Made by a program: the position numbers and the translations under genes
Assembly: GCA_025766275.1 (NCBI GenBank)
Contig: JAFKAC010000003.1
Location: 1,488,001-1,552,000 of the forward strand
Direction of reading: 5' to 3'
Source: Lactarius indigo
Lineage: Eukaryota > Basidiomycota > Agaricomycetes > Russulales > Russulaceae
DNA: 64,000 bases
The notes under the pieces: generated by a model
The model's database searches: none
Seen by the model: only the letters and a program-made list of their open reading frames with translations
Told to the model about the DNA's origin: nothing
Shown: piece by piece, positions 59,486-64,000 of the stretch
Numbering within the stretch: the stretch's first letter is position 1
How the letters are laid out: each line of letters begins with the position of its first letter

Positions 59486-60002
59486 CGTAGTGAGTCACAC
59501 CCATCCCTTTCTTCTTTATAGCTAACTGAAATGCGCTAGGGAAAACTGTGTTGTATCTCTACTCGGCGCAATTTTATGCGTGCATTGCAACCTACGCTCC
59601 TATTTTTCAGTATCTTCGTTCAGATGACCATTGGTTGCCTCTGCGATCCTCGATACAGCGCCGCTCCACCGCTCCTTAGCTCTGAGACGTACTCAAAGAC
59701 GTATCATCCACCAGGCTTGCACCTTCAAGCTACTAATTTATATCGTATCACTACGTAAATTCTGCATTATCTGTTTACGCTCGCTGCATCTTCAATCGTA
59801 CACTGCACATACCTTTCCTTACCTTGTCACATTTATGTAGCTCTCGTGTTGCATATTTGCTTTGTCGACACCTGAGTGTCCGCAAATTTTCCGCAATTGT
59901 ATTGAATTTAGTAAGGCTCCCTGGCTGGCTGACTACATTTGTTCTACCCACGATTATCTTGAACACTTACAACCACAGTACCAACTGCCAAACCCCTTCA
60001 CA
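59486..60002. other. Intergenic spacer
   Basis: 517 bp holding the homeobox 3' end and the promoter of the lyase gene. Open frames here have no recognisable product. Confidence 0.4.
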
Positions 60003-62312
60003 ATGTATCGCGTCCGCTCTCTGTCGTCAAGAGGAGCCCTGGCGCAGATGTCTAGACCTATCTCCTCTTCTGCGACCTACTGCGCGGCCTGTTGCGCTGG
60101 TTCTAGATACTCCGACGCTGTCCGAGGAGTCCGACGGGTTTGATTCTCGCGTGACTGCCGTCGAGGCTTTCTTCTCCCAACCGCGTTTCTCGGGCTTGTC
60201 TCGTCCGTACTCTGCGGCTGCCGTCGCATCGAAGCAGGGAACCCTCCCACCCTTACCTCTTCCCTCCACGCTACTTGCCGACAAACTTTATGCCGTTTTC
60301 GACAGAGCGGCGAAGGAGGGCAAGCCGGTGCACACTCTCGGTGCCATTGACCCAGTGCAAATGACCCAGATGGCGCGATGGCTCGAGGTCATGTATGTTT
60401 CTGGGTGGGCAGCGAGCAGCTTGCTCACAACGGCGAACAATGAGGTTGGGCCGGACCTTGGGTGGGTCACGTTCACCTTATTAAAAGCATCGTGTCTTGA
60501 GCATATGAGGCGTCCTGCGTTCGCTTCATCAAACGCACAGAGATTACCCGTACACGACAGTTCCGAACCAGGTCCACCGCCTCTTCCGTGCACAGCAACT
60601 TCATGACCGGAAGCATTATGACCAACGAATGGAGGTATCGTCAGAGGAACGTGCCAAGTTGCCTTACATTGACTACTTGAGACCTATCATTGCGGATGCG
60701 GACACAGGGTGTGTATGGGCAGGTGTAAGACGTCGTTTTATCTGACCCTGGACCTTTCCATAGGCATGGGGGCACCTCCGCCGTGATGAAACTTGTAAAA
60801 CTCTTTGCGGAATCTGTGGGCTACTAGACTTTCCTGTGTCCAGCGCTAGTGTTCACGAGTGGGTCACACACAGGGAGCATCGGCCATTCATCTAGAGGAC
60901 CAACTCCATGGAGGAAAAAAGGTATGAACCTATGTCGCCTACTGTCGCCTACTTAATAAATAATCCAAATGCAGTGTGGCCATCTATCCGGAAAAGTCGT
61001 GGTCCCCACCAGTGCACATATCGCGCGCCTTGTTGCGTCTCGCTTCCAACTAGACCTTCTTCAGCACACAATGCTTCTCATCGCACGAACGGATGCCGAG
61101 TCGGCGCGCCTATTGTCGTCCACCGTCGATGCGCGCGATCACCCCTACATCCAGGGCGTCCGAACGCGCCTACCGGACGGATCACGCAGGCTCGCCCTAG
61201 CAGATGTGCTTGATCGTGCAGAAGCGGAAGGGCAGAGCGGTGTTGAGATCGACAACCTTGAGGCCAAGTGGCTGTCTGAGGTTAAATTGATCACGTTTGA
61301 TGAAGGCAAGACACTATTTTTGGGGGGAGGTGTTCCCCACTATCTTATACTACCCGCTAACGATATGGGGGCTCAGCGGTCGGGCAAGCAATCCAGGAAT
61401 CAAGCAAAATTCCCTCACATCAGAAGGCGTCTGCACTGGAACACTATCAGGAGGCAGCTTCTGGGAAACCAAACACCGAGGCGCGAAACATTGCTGCCGA
61501 AATCGTTGGTTCTGAGATTGACTGGGACTGGGATTGTACGTCACCCTTCAGTTCCACAGCACGGTATTTGTCATTGATTGTATGCATAGTGCCGCGTACG
61601 CGCGAAGGATATTACCACACCACCGGTGGTATTGATGCTGCGGTGTCCAGAGCGCTGGCGTTTGCCCCTTATGCAGATTTGATCTGGCTTGAGACAAAGA
61701 CACCTGATCTGAAGCAGGCTCAATCATTTGCTCGCCGGATCCGTGAGAAGTTCCCTGGGAAGTGGTTGGTGTATAACCTCAGCCCGAGTTTCAATTGGAG
61801 CGCCCACGGATACTCTGGTAGTGTGACTACCTTTTGGACCAGATCACTCAATACTCAACCATAGCTTGCATAGATGCTGACCTGAAGCGCTTCATATGGG
61901 ATCTTGCACAGGAGGGTTTCGTTCTGCAGCTCGTTTCGTTAGCTGGTCTGCACAGCAATGCCGTCGGATTTGGTGGGTCTTTCCCGATTTCGCGTAATTT
62001 GGATGTCCTAATGACACCGCCGGTACTGCACATAGCCGAACTGGCACAACGTTTTGAGACGGACGGCATGCTTGCATACGTGGAGACGGTCCAACGCAAA
62101 GAGAAGGAGATAGGCTGCGATGTCCTGACCCACCAAAAATGGTCCGTTCTCCGTTTGCATTGTATAGGCATCACTCTGACTCGTTATTTTCATTTCCCCA
62201 TTTGCTGTGTAGGAGTGGAGCAGACTACATTGATAGGATCTTATCCACCCTTTCCTCCGGATCATCAAGCACCTCGTCCCGAGGCAAGGATTCGACAGAA
62301 CACTCATTCTAG
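60003..62312 (+). CDS. Isocitrate lyase family enzyme, probable mitochondrial 2-methylisocitrate lyase
   Basis: Multi-exon gene from ATG 60003. The N-terminus ([20 protein letters not shown]) looks like a mitochondrial presequence. Core motifs: [61 protein letters not shown], then [11 protein letters not shown] joined across an intron to CGHLSGK. This is the KKCGH signature with its catalytic Cys, and an intron splits it. The C-terminus [13 protein letters not shown] matches basidiomycete members of this family. It cleaves isocitrate (to glyoxylate and succinate) or 2-methylisocitrate (to pyruvate and succinate); the presequence favours the second. One intron is GC-AG (61306-61388). An extra T at 60081 shifts frame between the presequence and the mature region. 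Confidence 0.85.
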
Positions 62313-62642
62313 CATGAATGTAAATTCCCCTAAAGCGAGTTGTGCGTTTAAGCGCCAAATAATTGAACCTGTTTGGTCATTCACGTGATGTCTGATTGTG
62401 TGCACGTGATCGTCGCGTCCGCGTCTCGATACTCAACATTTCAGATGATACACAACGGCACAAGGAAATCCATTCTTCGTCAACAATGCAAACAAACTCC
62501 TATTTTTTTTTTACTCTCTTTCGTGATGGCCCCACACTTCAAGTCTCCTGTCTCTTTCTGTATATAAGGCGTGAGTTTCTCCTCGAGGGATTCGTCAGTT
62601 CAGTCTCAGGAACAGTGACAAGTAAAACTCGCCTACTTCACC
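62313..62642. other. Promoter region of the cerato-platanin fusion gene
   Basis: 330 bp upstream of the secreted-protein gene, containing a TATA box about 80 bp before the ATG. No coding exon. Confidence 0.45.
62561..62568 (+). promoter_or_regulatory. TATA box of the cerato-platanin fusion gene
   Basis: TATATAAG lies 75 bp upstream of the signal-peptide ATG, a good distance for a strongly transcribed secreted-protein gene. Confidence 0.6.
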
Positions 62643-63816
62643 ATGATCTATCCCACTGCTCTAACTCTTGCGCTCTTCTTCTCGCACTCTATTCGTGCCC
62701 TACCCCAGGGTTCTGCTGCTGGTGGCTCTGACTCGTCTAGCGGTGCTCCTTGGTCTTCGTCTTCCCCGACATATACGCCGACCACGAGCCCATATTCGAC
62801 GAACTACCCACCGACAACTACCCCGTACTCCACCAACTATCCTACCACCCCATACTCCACCAACTATCCGACCACCACCCCATACACCACCAACTATCCG
62901 ACCACCACCCCATACTCCACCAACTATCCGACCACCACCCCATACACCACCAACTATCCGACCACCACCCCATACACCACCAACTATCCTACCACCACCC
63001 CTTACACCACCACCTATCCAACCACCACCCCATACTCTACAAAGTATCCTCCGACCACCACTCCATACTCTACGAAGTACCCTCCGACTACCACCCCCTA
63101 CTACCCGACTACCACCCCTTATTCTACAACTTATCCGACCACCACCCCTTATTCGCCGACCACCACTCCTTATTATCCGTCAACCACTTCCTTATATCCG
63201 CCTTCGTACAGTTCCACGGAGTACCCAAAGACTACGGACACCTATTCGAAGCCAAGTTGCACATGCTACCCGACCCCTACCCCTTACTCTTCCTCGTCCT
63301 CATACAAGCGCGACGATAAAGGCGCTTATCCTCCCAGCGGCTGCCCGTGTTATCCATCGTCCACTCCCTCCTACCCTACTCAACCGCCATACACTCCCTC
63401 TCCCTATCCACCAAAGACGACGCCGTACTCGCCAGTCGAAGCCCAACACGCCCACGCCTCTACGCGCCACGTTCGATACCACGTTCGACAACAAGGCGGG
63501 CTCTCTCAACGGCGTCGCTTGCTCCAATGGCCAGAACGGTCTCGCGGCACGCTTCCCGACGTTCGGGGACCTGCCCTCGTTCCCCTTCATCGGCGGTGCG
63601 TTTGACGTCGCGTGGAACTCGCCTAACTGCGGCGCGTGCTGGGCATTGACCAACCCCGCAACTGGCACGACGATCAACATCACCGCCGTCGACACTGCCG
63701 GCGCGGGCTTTAACATCGCGAAGGCGGCCTTTGACAAGCTGGCTGGCGGTCAGAGTGGTCTCGGCGCAGTCGACGTGGTAGCGAATAAGGTTTCTCCTTC
63801 TGCCTGTGGCTTGTAG
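62643..63816 (+). CDS. Secreted Tyr/Thr/Pro-repeat protein fused to a cerato-platanin domain
   Basis: A signal peptide (MIYPTALTLALFFSHSIRAL) is followed by about 170 residues of decapeptide repeats of the PYTTNYPTTT type. A Cys-containing linker (CTCYP, CPCYP) with a Lys-Arg pair at 63306-63311, a possible Kex2-type cleavage site, comes next, then a C-terminal cerato-platanin domain (about 63470-63813). That domain shows FDTTFDNKAGSLNGVACSNG, WNSPNCGACWALTNP, INITAVDTAGAGFNIAKAAF and four conserved cysteines. Cerato-platanins are small secreted fungal proteins that bind chitin oligomers and surfaces and can elicit plant responses. An extra G at 63435 puts the repeat and the cerato-platanin domain in different frames; without it the gene is 391 codons with no introns. 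If the G is real, the product would end without the domain. Confidence 0.82.
62790..63190 (+). repeat. 30-bp tandem repeat array within the cerato-platanin fusion gene
   Basis: About eight to ten imperfect units with a 30-bp period (ccatacaccaccaactatcc-type, then gaccaccacc) encode the decapeptide PY(S/T)TNYPTTT. Units near the 3' end drift (KYPPTTTPYS, YYPTTTPYST). The lack of stop codons in the other frames is a by-product of the repeat. Confidence 0.9.
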
Positions 63817-64000
63817 ATTCTAGTACTGTATTTTGAGTCTCTTTGCCTGTTTGCTTGTTGTGTATAGAAGTTCCTTTCTGTGTTGTACTCGTTTATCGTC
63901 TTGATTAATTGATTCTCTTCGCACCCCCTCTCTCTGCCTCGTCATTTTTTGTCAGAGTTAAAGCCTGCCGACCATGCGAAATATGCTTCCGCTTCGCCAA

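Noticed and set aside
62668..63816. A 382-codon plus-strand frame overlapping the repeat and the cerato-platanin domain
   Set aside because: Its first two thirds are the repeat array read out of frame, without a signal peptide. Only its last part (cerato-platanin) is real.
1..64000. CRISPR arrays, bacterial insertion sequences, operons, riboswitches
   Set aside because: The window is eukaryotic; no regularly spaced repeats, transposase or Shine-Dalgarno-led gene strings were seen.

Overview
The window reads as nuclear DNA of a filamentous basidiomycete, most likely an Agaricomycete. It shows many short introns (about 45-65 nt), closely packed genes on both strands, a Zn2Cys6 regulator, a class IV-type chitin synthase, a cerato-platanin and a class II tRNA-Leu. 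Protein similarity, judged by eye, resembles Rhizoctonia/Ceratobasidium-like fungi, but I cannot prove the genus from the sequence alone. About two dozen protein genes can be supported. || Layout: 0-2 kb holds a divergent pair of transcription factors (bHLH and Zn2Cys6). 2-10.5 kb is gene-poor and decayed: a possible O-methyltransferase fragment, a 5'-truncated glycoside hydrolase family 63 gene with many lesions, a small coiled-coil gene, a 41-bp direct repeat and a tRNA-Leu(AAG). 10.9-15.5 kb is a chitin synthase, followed by an F-box protein (minus) and malate synthase (plus). 20.9-26.6 kb holds RPL13, ALG9 and CCT7. 27-31.5 kb holds an F-BAR/RhoGAP remnant, the mitoribosomal protein Bot1/mS45 and the eEF2 methyltransferase EFM3. 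31.5-40.4 kb holds a SAM methyltransferase, a GSKIP-domain protein, the exosome cofactor LRP1/C1D, an F-box/LRR protein and a tiny HMG-like protein. 40.8-49 kb holds VPS33 and NTE1. 50-57.5 kb holds casein kinase 1, gamma-COP and pantothenate kinase. 57.7-63.8 kb holds a three-homeodomain protein, an isocitrate/2-methylisocitrate lyase and a secreted repeat/cerato-platanin fusion. || Most genes are ordinary housekeeping genes that do not form a cluster. Functional themes recur: membrane traffic (gamma-COP, VPS33, NTE1, ALG9), proteostasis and translation (CCT7, RPL13, EFM3, Bot1, two F-box proteins), carbon assimilation (malate synthase and an isocitrate-lyase-family enzyme) and cell wall/secretome (chitin synthase, cerato-platanin fusion). 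|| Two genome-scale patterns stand out. First, seven otherwise well-conserved genes are broken only by single-base insertions, never by deletions, and most of these insertions fall inside an expected CpG. This looks like a base-calling or assembly artefact and it affects every gene model here. Second, GC-AG introns are unusually frequent (at least seven). The most biologically novel items are the cerato-platanin fused to a long Tyr/Thr/Pro decapeptide repeat, and the homeobox gene whose three homeodomains carry introns at the same codon and phase.
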